Positions 1 to 8,568 of a stretch of 64,000 bases of DNA are shown here, one piece after another. The stretch is from Joostella atrarenae. Lineage in GTDB: Bacteria > Bacteroidota > Bacteroidia > Flavobacteriales > Flavobacteriaceae. Both the position numbers and the translations under genes were made by a program. How positions within the stretch are numbered: the stretch's first letter is position 1; each line of letters opens with the position of its first letter. The stretch is taken from the NCBI RefSeq assembly GCF_021764745.1, contig NZ_JAETXX010000010.1:90822-154821 (forward strand), in the 5' to 3' direction. A model generated the notes under the pieces. The model was not told where the DNA came from. It ran no database searches and saw only the letters and a program-made list of their open reading frames with translations.

Positions 1-353
1 ACACGATCGCTCATTTCATTTTTAGGAAATTTTGAGAACATCCGAAGCGGAAACATTACATTCTCTTGTACGGTCATAGAATCGAATAAGGCACTTCCTT
101 GAAAAACCATTCCCATTTCTTGGCGTAAGCTAGTACGTTGGTCTTCATCTAAATTAGCGTAAATCCTTTCGTTGTATATGATATTCCCTTCTTCTGGGTG
201 ATGTAATCCTAATAAGCATTTTAGAAAAACAGTTTTTCCAGAACCACTTTGCCCAATAATTAGGTTTGTTTTTCCTTTGTCAAAACAAGTAGAGATACCT
301 TTTAATATTTCAGTATCACCAAACGATTTATGTATATTTTCAACTACAATCAT
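1..353 (-). CDS. ABC transporter ATP-binding protein, Mla/Ttg2A type (partial)
   Basis: ATPase of a lipid-transport (MlaFEDB-like) ABC system, cut by the left edge of the window, so only about 117 N-terminal residues are visible. The reading frame starts MIVVENIHKSFG, has a Walker A motif GQSGSGKT near residue 34 and a Q-loop region MVFQGSALFDSMT that is typical of MlaF. The start ATG lies one base after the stop of the upstream permease gene, so the two are co-transcribed leftward. In this family the ATPase powers movement of phospholipid between inner and outer membranes together with the permease and an MCE-domain binding protein, which would be expected just left of this window. Walker B and signature motifs are outside the window, so integrity cannot be judged. 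Confidence 0.9.
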   Translation of the reverse strand, partial: MIVVENIHKSFGDTEILKGISTCFDKGKTNLIIGQSGSGKTVFLKCLLGLHHPEEGNIIYNERIYANLDEDQRTSLRQEMGMVFQGSALFDSMTVQENVMFPLRMFSKFPKNEMSDR

Positions 354-354
354 T

Positions 355-1092
355 TTATCCTAATAACATTTGGGTTAATAAATAATTGGCAACAATAATG
401 GCAACACTCGTCCAAACAAAAGAAGATGTACTTGCCTTTCCTACTTCTAAAGCTCCGCCTTTCATATAAAAACCATAAAAAGATGGTATGGTTGCAAGAA
501 TAAATGCAAAAACCGAAGTTTTTACAAATGCATAAACTACATGGTACGTATTAAAGTCATCTTGTAGTCCTCTAATAAATTCTGCACTCGTGCTATAACC
601 TCCAAATACAACTGCAGACCAACCACCTAGAATCCCCATGTACATAGCAATAGCGATTACAAAAGGATAAAGCATAAGGGCGATTATCTTTGGAAAAACC
701 AAGTAGTTTAAAGAATTAACACCCATAACTTCTAGCGCATCTATTTGCTCTGTTACTCGCATGGTTCCGATACTAGACGTAATGTAAGAACCTACTTTTC
801 CAGCCATAATAATGGATGTAAACGTAGGTGCAAATTCTAATATTACCGATTGCCTAGTTGTAAATCCTATTAAATATTTAGGAATTAAAGGGTTGTCAAT
901 ATTTAATGCTGTTTGTATAGCAACAACACCTCCAATAAAGAAAGAAATAAAAATAATGATTCCTAACGAGCCATAAATAAGGTCATCAATTTCTTTAAAA
1001 ATAAGCTTTTTCAGCATAGACCATTTTGTAGCCCTACTAAAAACTTCTTTTAACATTAAAAAGTACCGACCAATATTTTCTATGTATATCAT
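355..1092 (-). CDS. mlaE: MlaE/YrbE family ABC transporter permease
   Basis: 245-residue inner-membrane permease of the MlaE family, the usual family length. It has several long hydrophobic segments (residues about 40-65, 130-160 and 190-240) and the conserved central region with TSSIGTMRVTEQIDALEVMGV, the family signature containing the short cytoplasmic EQIDAL coupling helix. It works with the ATPase encoded immediately downstream (1-nt gap) to move phospholipids across the envelope. A TAnnTTTG box (TATTTTTG, minus strand, 1104-1097) ends only five bases before the ATG, which would make the transcript nearly leaderless. The start is supported by family resemblance of the N-terminus (IGRYFLML...KEIDDL). 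Confidence 0.93.
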   Translation of the reverse strand: MIYIENIGRYFLMLKEVFSRATKWSMLKKLIFKEIDDLIYGSLGIIIFISFFIGGVVAIQTALNIDNPLIPKYLIGFTTRQSVILEFAPTFTSIIMAGKVGSYITSSIGTMRVTEQIDALEVMGVNSLNYLVFPKIIALMLYPFVIAIAMYMGILGGWSAVVFGGYSTSAEFIRGLQDDFNTYHVVYAFVKTSVFAFILATIPSFYGFYMKGGALEVGKASTSSFVWTSVAIIVANYLLTQMLLG

Positions 1093-1096
1093 GTAT

Positions 1097-1104
1097 CAAA
1101 AATA
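1097..1104 (-). promoter_or_regulatory. -7 promoter element of mlaE operon
   Basis: TATTTTTG on the minus strand fits the Bacteroidetes TAnnTTTG consensus. It lies directly upstream of the mlaE ATG. No clear TTG -33 element was found. Confidence 0.4.
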
Positions 1105-1177
1105 GAACAGCTAAAGTAAAAAAATAAAATTACATCTCTTTTAACCTAGATTTAAAGTTCTAAATATTTTAAATCTG

Positions 1178-1185
1178 TAATTTTG
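1178..1185 (+). promoter_or_regulatory. -7 promoter element of pafA-like gene
   Basis: TAATTTTG matches TAnnTTTG. Its last three bases are part of a TTG that could otherwise be read as an upstream start codon (1183). This argues that translation starts later, at 1204. Confidence 0.5.
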
Positions 1186-1203
1186 TGGAAAATGTATTTT
1201 AAA

Positions 1204-2850
1204 ATGAAAAACGTCCTTATAGCAGGTTTGCTATTTTTTAGTGTTGTTGGACTTAAAGCTCAACAGAAATCCGAAAAAGAACCCTTTACAAGACCAAAAT
1301 TAGTTGTAGGTATTGTTGTGGATCAGATGCGATACGATTATTTAGTGCGCTTCTATGATAAATACGGAGATGATGGTTTTAAGAGAATGATAAACGAAGG
1401 TTTTAATTGTAAGAATAATCATTTCAATTATATCCCTACTAAAACTGCCGCTGGTCATGCTTCTGTTTACACGGGAACTACGCCAAAAACACACGGTATA
1501 ATTGGGAATGATTGGTATGATAAAAATGAAGATAGATCTGTTTATTGTACCGAAGATGAAACTGTAAATTCATTAGGAACGGTTACAGATGCTGGAAAAA
1601 TGTCTCCTCGAAGAATGGTTTCTAGTACAATGACAGACCAGTTAAAATTAGCTACTGCTTCTCAAGGAAAAGTGATTGGTGTTTCTCTAAAAGATAGAGG
1701 TTCTATTTTGCCAGCAGGTCATGCAGCAGATGGTGCATATTGGTTTCAAGGTAAAGATGAAGGACATTGGGTAACCAGTACTTATTATATGGATGCGCTT
1801 CCTAATTGGGTAGAGAAATTCAATAAATCTGATGCTGCAGAAAAATATAAAAAAGTATGGAATCCACTTTACGATATAGATACTTACACAGAAAGTATTG
1901 CAGACAACAATGATTTCGAACAGTATTTTAAAGGAGAAGAAGCTCCAGTTTTTCCTCATGACCTTCCAAAATTATGGGATGATAACGGGAAATTCGACTT
2001 GTTAAAAGGAGTGCCTTTTGGTAATTCTCTAACTGTAGATTTTGCTGAAGCTGCTATAAAAGGTGAAAACCTTGGGGCAGATAAGATTACAGATTTCATA
2101 GCAGTTAGCTTTTCGGCTACCGATTATGTTGGGCATCGTTTTGGAGTGAGTGCAAAAGAAACAGAAGATACTTACTTAAGATTAGATAAGGATTTAGGGA
2201 GACTTTTTACTTTTTTAGATAAAGAAGTAGGAAAGGGAACATACACTGTTTTCTTAACTTCCGACCATGCTGCTGTAGAAGTGCCGAGTTATTTAGAAGC
2301 TGAAAATATTCCAGGTGGGAATTTCAGCAAGAAAGAGTTTTACACCCCATTAAATGCATTTTTAAACACTAAGTTTGGAAGTGATAAGTTGATAAAGAAT
2401 TTCTCTAATGAGCAGCTTTTCCTAGATCAAGAGCTTATAAAAAAATTAGGTCTTACTTCAGAAGAGGTTGAGAATGCTATTGTAGGGGAAGTAAAAAATT
2501 ACAAGAACGTAGCTGAAGCTTATACAGGGACTTCAATGAGAAATCAAGAGTTCACAAAAGGGCAGGCAAGTAGGCTTCAAATGGGGTATAACTTCAATAG
2601 ATCTGGAGATGTGCTCCTAGCTTTGAGTCCAGGATATATTAATTCTACTTCGCGTAAAGGAACCACTCACGGAACTGGTTACGCTTACGATACACATGCG
2701 CCATTGTTATTTTTTGGTCAGGGAATAAATCATGGGCAAACGGTTAAACGCACTGAGATTCCAGATATAGCAAATACCATTTGTTCGTTATTGGGAATTA
2801 CATTTCCTAGCGGTAAAAGTGGAGAGCCAATTCCAGAGGTTATACAATAA
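1204..2850 (+). CDS. PafA-like secreted alkaline phosphatase
   Basis: Alkaline phosphatase superfamily enzyme of the PafA type, releasing phosphate from phosphomonoesters in the periplasm or outside the cell. The frame stays open back to a TTG at 1183, but the ATG at 1204 is chosen because it starts a clean signal peptide (MKNVLIAGLLFF...GLKAQ) and because 1178-1185 looks like the promoter. Numbered from 1204, the active-site lysine and arginine of the SLKDRGS segment fall at K162 and R164, the positions known for the Elizabethkingia enzyme, and the PTKTAAGH segment carries the nucleophilic threonine at about 79. Metal-binding motifs DYVGH, SDHAA and THGTGYAYDTHAP are all present, so it should be active with two zinc ions. 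Single gene, followed by a strong hairpin. Confidence 0.9.
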   Translation: MKNVLIAGLLFFSVVGLKAQQKSEKEPFTRPKLVVGIVVDQMRYDYLVRFYDKYGDDGFKRMINEGFNCKNNHFNYIPTKTAAGHASVYTGTTPKTHGIIGNDWYDKNEDRSVYCTEDETVNSLGTVTDAGKMSPRRMVSSTMTDQLKLATASQGKVIGVSLKDRGSILPAGHAADGAYWFQGKDEGHWVTSTYYMDALPNWVEKFNKSDAAEKYKKVWNPLYDIDTYTESIADNNDFEQYFKGEEAPVFPHDLPKLWDDNGKFDLLKGVPFGNSLTVDFAEAAIKGENLGADKITDFIAVSFSATDYVGHRFGVSAKETEDTYLRLDKDLGRLFTFLDKEVGKGTYTVFLTSDHAAVEVPSYLEAENIPGGNFSKKEFYTPLNAFLNTKFGSDKLIKNFSNEQLFLDQELIKKLGLTSEEVENAIVGEVKNYKNVAEAYTGTSMRNQEFTKGQASRLQMGYNFNRSGDVLLALSPGYINSTSRKGTTHGTGYAYDTHAPLLFFGQGINHGQTVKRTEIPDIANTICSLLGITFPSGKSGEPIPEVIQ

Positions 2851-2854
2851 TTTC

Positions 2855-2966
2855 TTTAGGAGCGATATCCTGCTTTACGCTATATCTTTTAAAAAAAACA
2901 GCCTTCTTTTGCGAAACAAAAGAAGGCTGTTTTTTTTAAAAGGATGCCGCTTCAATCAGGGCTAAA
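2855..2966. repeat. Structured intergenic repeat (flavobacterial type) with terminator core
   Basis: The whole gap between the convergent phosphatase and glycosyltransferase genes is occupied by nested inverted sequences. Outer TTTAG/CTAAA (2855-2859/2962-2966) encloses ATCTTTT/AAAAGGAT (2884-2890/2938-2945), which encloses the long A/T-flanked hairpin at 2891-2937. The right flank carries GCCGCTTCAATC, and the nine bases GCTTCAATC recur in the element at 39776. The stop codon of the glycosyltransferase gene (2962-2964) lies inside the repeat. From memory, similar blocks are common between genes in Flavobacteriaceae; copy number here cannot be checked. Confidence 0.5.
2891..2937. terminator. 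Bidirectional intrinsic terminator
   Basis: 15-bp perfect stem (2897-2911 with 2917-2931), loop CGAAA, flanked by A8 and T8 runs. It can end transcripts from both convergent neighbours. Confidence 0.9.
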
Positions 2967-3813
2967 AAAGTTTTCTTTTAATGTTTTTTATCCGATATGC
3001 TCTAATAAAATCACCTTCTTCTTCAGAAACTAAAAAAGGGGTGTTATTCTTTTTAGCATTCATAAAGCCTTTCATATTATCTATAAAAGTCTGAAGTTTA
3101 TTTTGCTTTAAAGCCATTTTTGCAGAAGCGATAGCGGTAATTAAGAAACCGTATCGCATAGTGTACATTGCTTTCCCTTGTAGGAGCTTCGCTTTTTTAT
3201 TGTATGATTTTCCTGTAGGGCGTAAATGTTTTACTTTAAGACCGTCACTTGTTTGTGTAGAAAAGCCATGATATTTACAAAGGAGTTCATCTACCGTATC
3301 CCATCCCATTGCTATTTTTAGACCGCCAATAGCTTTAAAACAAGTTTTGGTATAGGCTTTAAAAGCACCGCGAACATGATTTTTGTCCATCGGATGATTA
3401 AGTGTCCATTCTTCAGTTTCATTTTTTTCATAAACAAAACCTCCAGCAATACCTATCTTATTATCTTCTTGGAAGATAGCAGCAATCGTTTTGAAATAAT
3501 TTTCAGGAAGAATAAGGTCGGCGTCTAATTTTACAATGAAGTCATAATTATCGTCTAGCTTTTCAAGTCCTTTGTTGAAGGCGTTCACAACTTTACTTCC
3601 AGGCATGTGTTCTGAGGAAGAAACTAAATTTAGCTTTTCTATAAAATTGTATTCAGCAGTAAAAGAATCTATAATGTTTTCTGTAGTATCAGATGAATTG
3701 TCATTTACTACAATCACCTTTTTTGGGAGTAATGTTTGCTGGGTTAAGCTATTTAAAGTTAGCGCTATAAAGGCCTCTTCGTTGTGTGCTGGGATAACAA
3801 CATAATATTCCAT
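2962..3813 (-). CDS. Glycosyltransferase family 2
   Basis: GT2-type glycosyltransferase (GT-A fold, inverting) that would transfer a sugar from a nucleotide-sugar donor. Features: N-terminal VIPAHNEEAFI, the NDNSSDTTE loop, and a LDADLILP motif (the DxD-like metal/nucleotide site), then a C-terminal region without obvious membrane spans. The frame is open to 3852 (start MSMRKES), which would overlap the upstream gene by 26 nt. The start MEYYVVIPAHNEE at 3813 is preferred because the family domain begins there and it leaves a 13-nt gap. It is the last gene of a three-gene leftward cassette (ketosynthase III, methyltransferase, glycosyltransferase), which suggests modification of a lipid or acyl product. 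Acceptor and donor are unknown. Confidence 0.82.
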   Translation of the reverse strand: MEYYVVIPAHNEEAFIALTLNSLTQQTLLPKKVIVVNDNSSDTTENIIDSFTAEYNFIEKLNLVSSSEHMPGSKVVNAFNKGLEKLDDNYDFIVKLDADLILPENYFKTIAAIFQEDNKIGIAGGFVYEKNETEEWTLNHPMDKNHVRGAFKAYTKTCFKAIGGLKIAMGWDTVDELLCKYHGFSTQTSDGLKVKHLRPTGKSYNKKAKLLQGKAMYTMRYGFLITAIASAKMALKQNKLQTFIDNMKGFMNAKKNNTPFLVSEEEGDFIRAYRIKNIKRKLF

Positions 3814-3826
3814 AGCGCCAAATATA

Positions 3827-4351
3827 TTATTGCTTTCTTTCCGCATAGACAATATAATACCTCGGAGTAAAAGTGCGTAGTAAAGGTCTAAGTCCTATTT
3901 TCTTAACAGGATTTGTCCATTTATCACGACTTTTAATTTCCCAACCAGCTTTTTCTAAAAGCCAATCGAATTGCCAATCTTCAAACTCATGATAATGTCT
4001 GTCCCACATATCAGTTTTACTTCTATAAGCAGGAGAAAACCACAATTTTAACGGAACAGAAGCAACTAATTTATCAGCCTTTATGTTTTTAAGCACATTA
4101 TAAGGAGCAATAAGGTGTTCGAAAATTTCGAAGGCAGTAACTACAGAAGCGTCAGAATTTAAAACAGTATTGAAATCATTATCTAAATCTTCACCTCCTG
4201 TATTTTCTACTTCATAGCCACGAGATTGCATAATCTCACTAAAGGGGTTTTTAACCCCTAAGTCTAAGATATTTGCAGGTTTGTTAATAGAAGATTCTAG
4301 AAATTCTATTGTTTTTTTATAGCGTTTGTTTGGAAAGCTATTTTCGTACAT
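3827..4351 (-). CDS. SAM-dependent methyltransferase, class I-like
   Basis: About 174-residue protein resembling short class-I methyltransferases of the Methyltransf_11/23 type. It shows a motif-I-like strand ILDLGVKNPFS (glycines partly replaced), GGEDLDNDFN, and VVTAFEIFEHLIAPYNVL, the FEVxEHL hallmark. A longer frame begins at 4375, inside the preceding gene. The ATG at 4351 (MYENSFPNKRYKKT) is preferred because it follows the ketosynthase stop by one base. The weakened glycine-rich loop leaves some doubt about SAM binding. Its position between a ketosynthase III and a glycosyltransferase implies it works on the same product; the substrate cannot be told from sequence. Confidence 0.75.
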   Translation of the reverse strand: MYENSFPNKRYKKTIEFLESSINKPANILDLGVKNPFSEIMQSRGYEVENTGGEDLDNDFNTVLNSDASVVTAFEIFEHLIAPYNVLKNIKADKLVASVPLKLWFSPAYRSKTDMWDRHYHEFEDWQFDWLLEKAGWEIKSRDKWTNPVKKIGLRPLLRTFTPRYYIVYAERKQ

Positions 4352-4352
4352 A

Positions 4353-5411
4353 TTATATTTTATAAACGAGCGCATTTATATTCATACCAGCGCCAACGCT
4401 TGCAAATATAACAACATCTCCTTTATGTACTTCCTGATTTTTCACCATTCCTTTTTTTACAGAATCAAATAACGTAGGAATCGTAGCTACAGAGCTGTTT
4501 CCTAGTTCTTGAATAGTCATAGGCATGATGCCTTCAGGAATTGTTTTATCATATAATTTATAAAAACGCTGTAAGATAGCTTCATCCATTTTTTCGTTCG
4601 CCTGATGGATAAAAACTTTTTTCATATCATCAATACCATATCCACTTTTATCCAGACACTCCTTCATTGCTTTTGGAACGTGGGTTACAGCAAATTCGTA
4701 GATCTTGCGACCATACATTTTTATGTATTTCGTGTCTTGATCTGCATCTTTGTTATAAGAACATCCGTTAAAAAGATAGTAAGCCTCATCATGCGCATGA
4801 GTAGCAGAAAGATGAGATTTTATTCCGCCTTCCTCTTCGGTAGCTTCAATGATTGTAGCGCCAGCACCATCAGAATAAATCATAGAATCTCTATCGTGAT
4901 CATCTACAACTCTAGAAAGTGTTTCTGCTCCGATAACAAGGCATCTTTTTGCTATTCCAGCTTTTATAAAAGCATGTGCTTGTACAACGCCTTCAATCCA
5001 ACCAGGACATCCAAAAAGAACATCATAACCAACACATCTTGGATTTTTTATTTTAAGCGAATGCTTCACTCTAGAAGCAATACTCGGAACCATATCCGAT
5101 TGGATAGTTCCTTTTTTGATATCGCCAAAATTGTGAGCAACAATGATATAATCTATAGTTTCTTTATCTATTTTAGCGTCTTCAATAGCCTTTTCAGCAG
5201 CAAAAAATGCAATATCTGAAGTTGTGTATTGGTCGTTAACATACCTCCTTTGTTCAATTCCGGTTATGGCTTTGAACTTTTGTATGATAACTTCATTAGC
5301 GTGCTTAAAGGGACTCCCGTCGGCATTTAAAAATTCATGCTTCGAGAATGAGCTGTTAGCAGTCACTTGAGATGGAATATAGCTTCCTGTTCCCGTAATC
5401 TTTATATTCAT
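4353..5411 (-). CDS. 3-oxoacyl-ACP synthase III family protein (FabH-like)
   Basis: 352-residue thiolase-fold condensing enzyme. The catalytic Cys is in VLFGCPGWIEG, the His in KVFIHQANEKMD and the Asn in ELGNSSVATIPTLF, so the Cys-His-Asn triad of KAS III enzymes is complete. The sequence is longer and more diverged than housekeeping FabH (about 320-335 residues), and the gene does not sit in a fab cluster. It heads a cassette with a methyltransferase and a glycosyltransferase, so it probably primes or condenses an acyl chain for a special lipid; this is inference. Upstream is a TACCTTTG box on the minus strand (5435-5428) with a perfect TTATGCATGCATAA palindrome (5455-5468) over the -33 region, pointing to a dedicated regulator. 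Confidence 0.87.
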   Translation of the reverse strand: MNIKITGTGSYIPSQVTANSSFSKHEFLNADGSPFKHANEVIIQKFKAITGIEQRRYVNDQYTTSDIAFFAAEKAIEDAKIDKETIDYIIVAHNFGDIKKGTIQSDMVPSIASRVKHSLKIKNPRCVGYDVLFGCPGWIEGVVQAHAFIKAGIAKRCLVIGAETLSRVVDDHDRDSMIYSDGAGATIIEATEEEGGIKSHLSATHAHDEAYYLFNGCSYNKDADQDTKYIKMYGRKIYEFAVTHVPKAMKECLDKSGYGIDDMKKVFIHQANEKMDEAILQRFYKLYDKTIPEGIMPMTIQELGNSSVATIPTLFDSVKKGMVKNQEVHKGDVVIFASVGAGMNINALVYKI

Positions 5412-5427
5412 TGAGAGTCAATTTTGC

Positions 5428-5435
5428 CAAAGGTA
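5428..5435 (-). promoter_or_regulatory. -7 promoter element of ketosynthase III cassette
   Basis: TACCTTTG on the minus strand fits TAnnTTTG, about 20 nt before the ATG at 5411. Confidence 0.5.
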
Positions 5436-5454
5436 CGATTATATACATAATATG

Positions 5455-5468
5455 TTATGCATGCATAA
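5455..5468. promoter_or_regulatory. Palindromic operator candidate TTATGCATGCATAA
   Basis: Perfect 14-bp palindrome centred about 30 bp upstream of the centre of the -7 box of the ketosynthase cassette, that is, over the -33 region. The same TATGCATGCATA core recurs at 44391-44402 with the same spacing to the etfB promoter. Confidence 0.6.
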
Positions 5469-5525
5469 TTTATTTTACGATGCCCAACGTAAGTTTTTTT
5501 AAGCTTACTAGCTGGTTTTAAAATA

Positions 5526-5555
5526 AAAAGCCCTTCAAGTTAATGAAAGGCTTTT
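5526..5555 (-). terminator. Terminator of gcvP
   Basis: Hairpin AAAAGCC-TTCA / TGAA-GGCTTTT with one mismatch and a short loop, followed on the minus strand by a T-rich tract. It lies 29 nt beyond the gcvP stop. Confidence 0.7.
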
Positions 5556-5583
5556 AAATATTCATAGTGTTTATACACTTTTT

Positions 5584-8433
5584 TTATGCATCGATGTAAT
5601 CTTCAATAGGTGCACAAGTACACATTAAATTACGATCTCCATAAGCTTCGTCCACACGTCTTACCGTTGGCCAAAACTTATTATCTGCAATATGTTCCAT
5701 AGGATATGCTGCTTTCTCTCTAGAGTAAGGGAAGTTCCAATCTGTAGCAGTCAGCATTTTTAAAGTATGAGGAGCGTTCTTTAAAACATTATTTGTATCT
5801 CCTTCTTCTAGCTCTTCAATTTCTTTAGTAATTGCTATAAGAGAATCACAGAAACGATCTAATTCAGCTAAATTTTCACTTTCTGTAGGCTCAATCATCA
5901 TTGTTCCAGCAACTGGAAATGATACTGTAGGAGCGTGGAAACCGTAATCGATAAGTCTTTTTGCAATATCAGTTACTTCAATTCCTTTAGCTTTAAATGG
6001 ACGACAGTCAATAATCATTTCGTGTGCTGCTCTTCCTTTTTCTCCTGTATAAAGAACATCAAAAGATCCACTCAGTCTATTTTTAATATAGTTTGCATTT
6101 AAAATTGCCATGCTTGTAGACTGTTTTAAGCCTCCTGCACCTAACATTTTAATATATCCGTAGGAAATTAAGCAAACTAATGAGCTTCCCCATGGAGCTG
6201 CAGATATTGCGTCGATTCCATTTTCTCCACCTGTTTTAATAACAGGATTAGAAGGTAAAAACGATACTAAATGTTCTGCAACACAAATAGGACCAACTCC
6301 AGGGCCACCACCACCGTGAGGAATAGCAAAAGTTTTATGTAGGTTTAAATGACAAACGTCTGCGCCAATAGTAGCAGGATTTGTAAGTCCTACTTGTGCG
6401 TTCATATTTGCACCGTCCATATAAACTTGTCCGCCATTGTCATGGATAAGCTGCGTGATTTCTTTAATAGAAGATTCAAATACTCCGTGTGTAGATGGAT
6501 AAGTAACCATCAAAGCAGCAAGATTATCTTTATGCTTCTCTGCTTTTTCACGAAGGTCTTCAATATCTATATTTCCTTTTTCGTCTGTTTTTGTTACTAC
6601 AACTTTCATTCCAGCAAGAACAGCAGAAGCAGGATTAGTTCCGTGAGCAGAAGCTGGTATTAAACAGATGTTTCTATGTTGTTCGTTACGAGATTTATGG
6701 TAAGCACGGATTACTAGAAGTCCAGCGTATTCTCCTTGAGCACCAGAGTTTGGTTGTAGCGAAGTTCCAGCAAAACCTGTAATAACATTTAATTGCTCTT
6801 CTAAAGTTTTAAGAACTTCTTGGTAACCTTCCGCTTGATCTACAGGTACAAAAGGGTGTATATTTCCCCATTCGTCCCAACTTAGTGGTAGCATTTCTGA
6901 TGCAGCATTAAGCTTCATGGTACAAGATCCTAAAGAAATCATAGAGTGATTTAGTGCAAGATCTTTACGCTCTAATTTCTTAATGTAGCGCATTAATGCC
7001 GTTTCTGAGTGATATGAGTTAAATACCTCATTCTCTAAGAAAGGAGAAACACGAGAGCTACCATTTAATACAGCGGTATTCTCGATTAATTGATTTATGG
7101 TTATAGTGTTTTTCCCTGCTGCATCAGCAAAGATCTGTACTATTTTATTTAAGTCTTTTAGTGTAGTGGCTTCATTTATAGAAATAGCAACTTTGTCACT
7201 TTCAGCATATAAAAAGTTTACATTTTCTAATTCAGCAATACTTTTAACATGTTGCGCATCTGCTTTTACTAAGATAGTGTCGAAGTAAGATTCGTTTAAT
7301 TGATCGTATCCTAAATCTGTTAATGCTTTAGAAAGTGCAATTGCCGAATTATGAACTTTATCAGCTATATATTTTAATCCTTTTGGGCCATGGTAAACTG
7401 CGTACATTCCAGCCATAACAGCTAAAAGAACTTGAGCTGTACAAATGTTGGAAGTAGCTTTGTCTCTTTTTATATGTTGCTCTCTTGTTTGTAGCGCCAT
7501 ACGTAATGCACGGTTGCCATCGGTGTCTTTAGTAACCCCGATGATTCTCCCTGGAATGTTACGTTTATAGGCTTCTTTTGTTGCAAAAAATGCAGCGTGT
7601 GGACCTCCGTAACCTAATGGAATTCCAAAACGTTGTGTAGTTCCTACAACAACTTCGGCTCCAAATTCTCCTGGAGGAGTTAAGTTTACTAAGCTTAATA
7701 TATCTGCAGCCACAGCTACTTTGATTCCATTATCATTAGCATTCGATACAAACTCTGAATAGTTAAATACAGAACCGTATTTTCCTGGATACTGTAAAAA
7801 GGCTCCAAAAAATTCAGTAGAAAAATCAAAAGTAGTGTGATCACCAATTACAAGTTCAATTTCTAGTGGACTAGCGTGCGATTTTAAAACAGAAAGCGTT
7901 TGTGGTAAAACTTCTTCAGAAACGAAAAATTTATTCACTCCGTTCTTTTTCTGCTCTCTGCTTCTTACACCAAATAGCATAGACATAGCTTCTGCTGCTG
8001 CAGAACCTTCATCTAATAAAGATGCATTTGCAAGTTCCATTCCAGTAAGATCGCAAACCATTGTTTGGAAGTTTAATAAAGCCTCCAATCTACCTTGTGC
8101 AATTTCTGCTTGATAAGGCGTGTATGCAGTATACCAACCTGGGTTTTCAAGAATATTTCTCTTGATAACAGATGGAACTATAGATTCGTGGTAACCAAGA
8201 CCAATATAGGTTTTAAATACTTTATTTTTAGTAGCGACCTGCTTTAAATGAGCTAGATACTCATACTCAGTCATTGCTTCTGGAAGATCAAGATCCGATT
8301 TTAGTCGGATCCCATCAGGAAACGTTTCGTAGAGAAGCTGATCCATATTATTAACACCTACTGTAGAGAACATGGTGCTTAAATCATCTTTTTGGGGGCC
8401 AATATGGCGGGTAACAAAAGAGTCTGTTTTCAT
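5584..8433 (-). CDS. gcvP: Glycine dehydrogenase (aminomethyl-transferring), P-protein
   Basis: Full-length single-chain P-protein (949 residues; family about 950) of the glycine cleavage system. It decarboxylates glycine using PLP and passes the aminomethyl group to the lipoyl arm of H-protein. N-terminal half: [48 protein letters not shown]-terminal half: [14 protein letters not shown], and the PLP lysine in [18 protein letters not shown] near residue 700. The gene is alone; gcvT and gcvH are not in the window, which is common in this group. A TATTTTTG box on the minus strand (8471-8464) lies about 30 nt upstream of the ATG, and a hairpin follows the stop. The window also encodes lipB, needed to lipoylate the partner H-protein. 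Confidence 0.98.
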   Translation of the reverse strand: MKTDSFVTRHIGPQKDDLSTMFSTVGVNNMDQLLYETFPDGIRLKSDLDLPEAMTEYEYLAHLKQVATKNKVFKTYIGLGYHESIVPSVIKRNILENPGWYTAYTPYQAEIAQGRLEALLNFQTMVCDLTGMELANASLLDEGSAAAEAMSMLFGVRSREQKKNGVNKFFVSEEVLPQTLSVLKSHASPLEIELVIGDHTTFDFSTEFFGAFLQYPGKYGSVFNYSEFVSNANDNGIKVAVAADILSLVNLTPPGEFGAEVVVGTTQRFGIPLGYGGPHAAFFATKEAYKRNIPGRIIGVTKDTDGNRALRMALQTREQHIKRDKATSNICTAQVLLAVMAGMYAVYHGPKGLKYIADKVHNSAIALSKALTDLGYDQLNESYFDTILVKADAQHVKSIAELENVNFLYAESDKVAISINEATTLKDLNKIVQIFADAAGKNTITINQLIENTAVLNGSSRVSPFLENEVFNSYHSETALMRYIKKLERKDLALNHSMISLGSCTMKLNAASEMLPLSWDEWGNIHPFVPVDQAEGYQEVLKTLEEQLNVITGFAGTSLQPNSGAQGEYAGLLVIRAYHKSRNEQHRNICLIPASAHGTNPASAVLAGMKVVVTKTDEKGNIDIEDLREKAEKHKDNLAALMVTYPSTHGVFESSIKEITQLIHDNGGQVYMDGANMNAQVGLTNPATIGADVCHLNLHKTFAIPHGGGGPGVGPICVAEHLVSFLPSNPVIKTGGENGIDAISAAPWGSSLVCLISYGYIKMLGAGGLKQSTSMAILNANYIKNRLSGSFDVLYTGEKGRAAHEMIIDCRPFKAKGIEVTDIAKRLIDYGFHAPTVSFPVAGTMMIEPTESENLAELDRFCDSLIAITKEIEELEEGDTNNVLKNAPHTLKMLTATDWNFPYSREKAAYPMEHIADNKFWPTVRRVDEAYGDRNLMCTCAPIEDYIDA

Positions 8434-8463
8434 TATAACCGTCTAAAAATGTTTTAATTTGCG

Positions 8464-8471
8464 CAAAAATA
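8464..8471 (-). promoter_or_regulatory. -7 promoter element of gcvP
   Basis: TATTTTTG (minus strand), fits TAnnTTTG; no clear -33 TTG. Confidence 0.45.
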
Positions 8472-8568
8472 CATATTATATTTGGTTAAAAAAGTACTTT
8501 TAAAAGGCTTTAACTAAAGTTTTAAACAGTGTGTTGATTAATTTATATTAGATATCTATATCGTTGAA

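Noticed and set aside
1183..1203. TTG start seven codons upstream for the phosphatase
   Set aside because: This TTG lies in the TAATTTTG promoter box, and the signal peptide begins at the ATG at 1204.
3814..3852. Longer N-terminus of the glycosyltransferase
   Set aside because: It would overlap the upstream gene by 26 nt and add residues before the conserved start of the GT2 domain.
4605..5219. 204-codon open frame antisense to the ketosynthase III gene
   Set aside because: The opposite strand has a complete catalytic triad and family match; this frame is a shadow with low-complexity composition.
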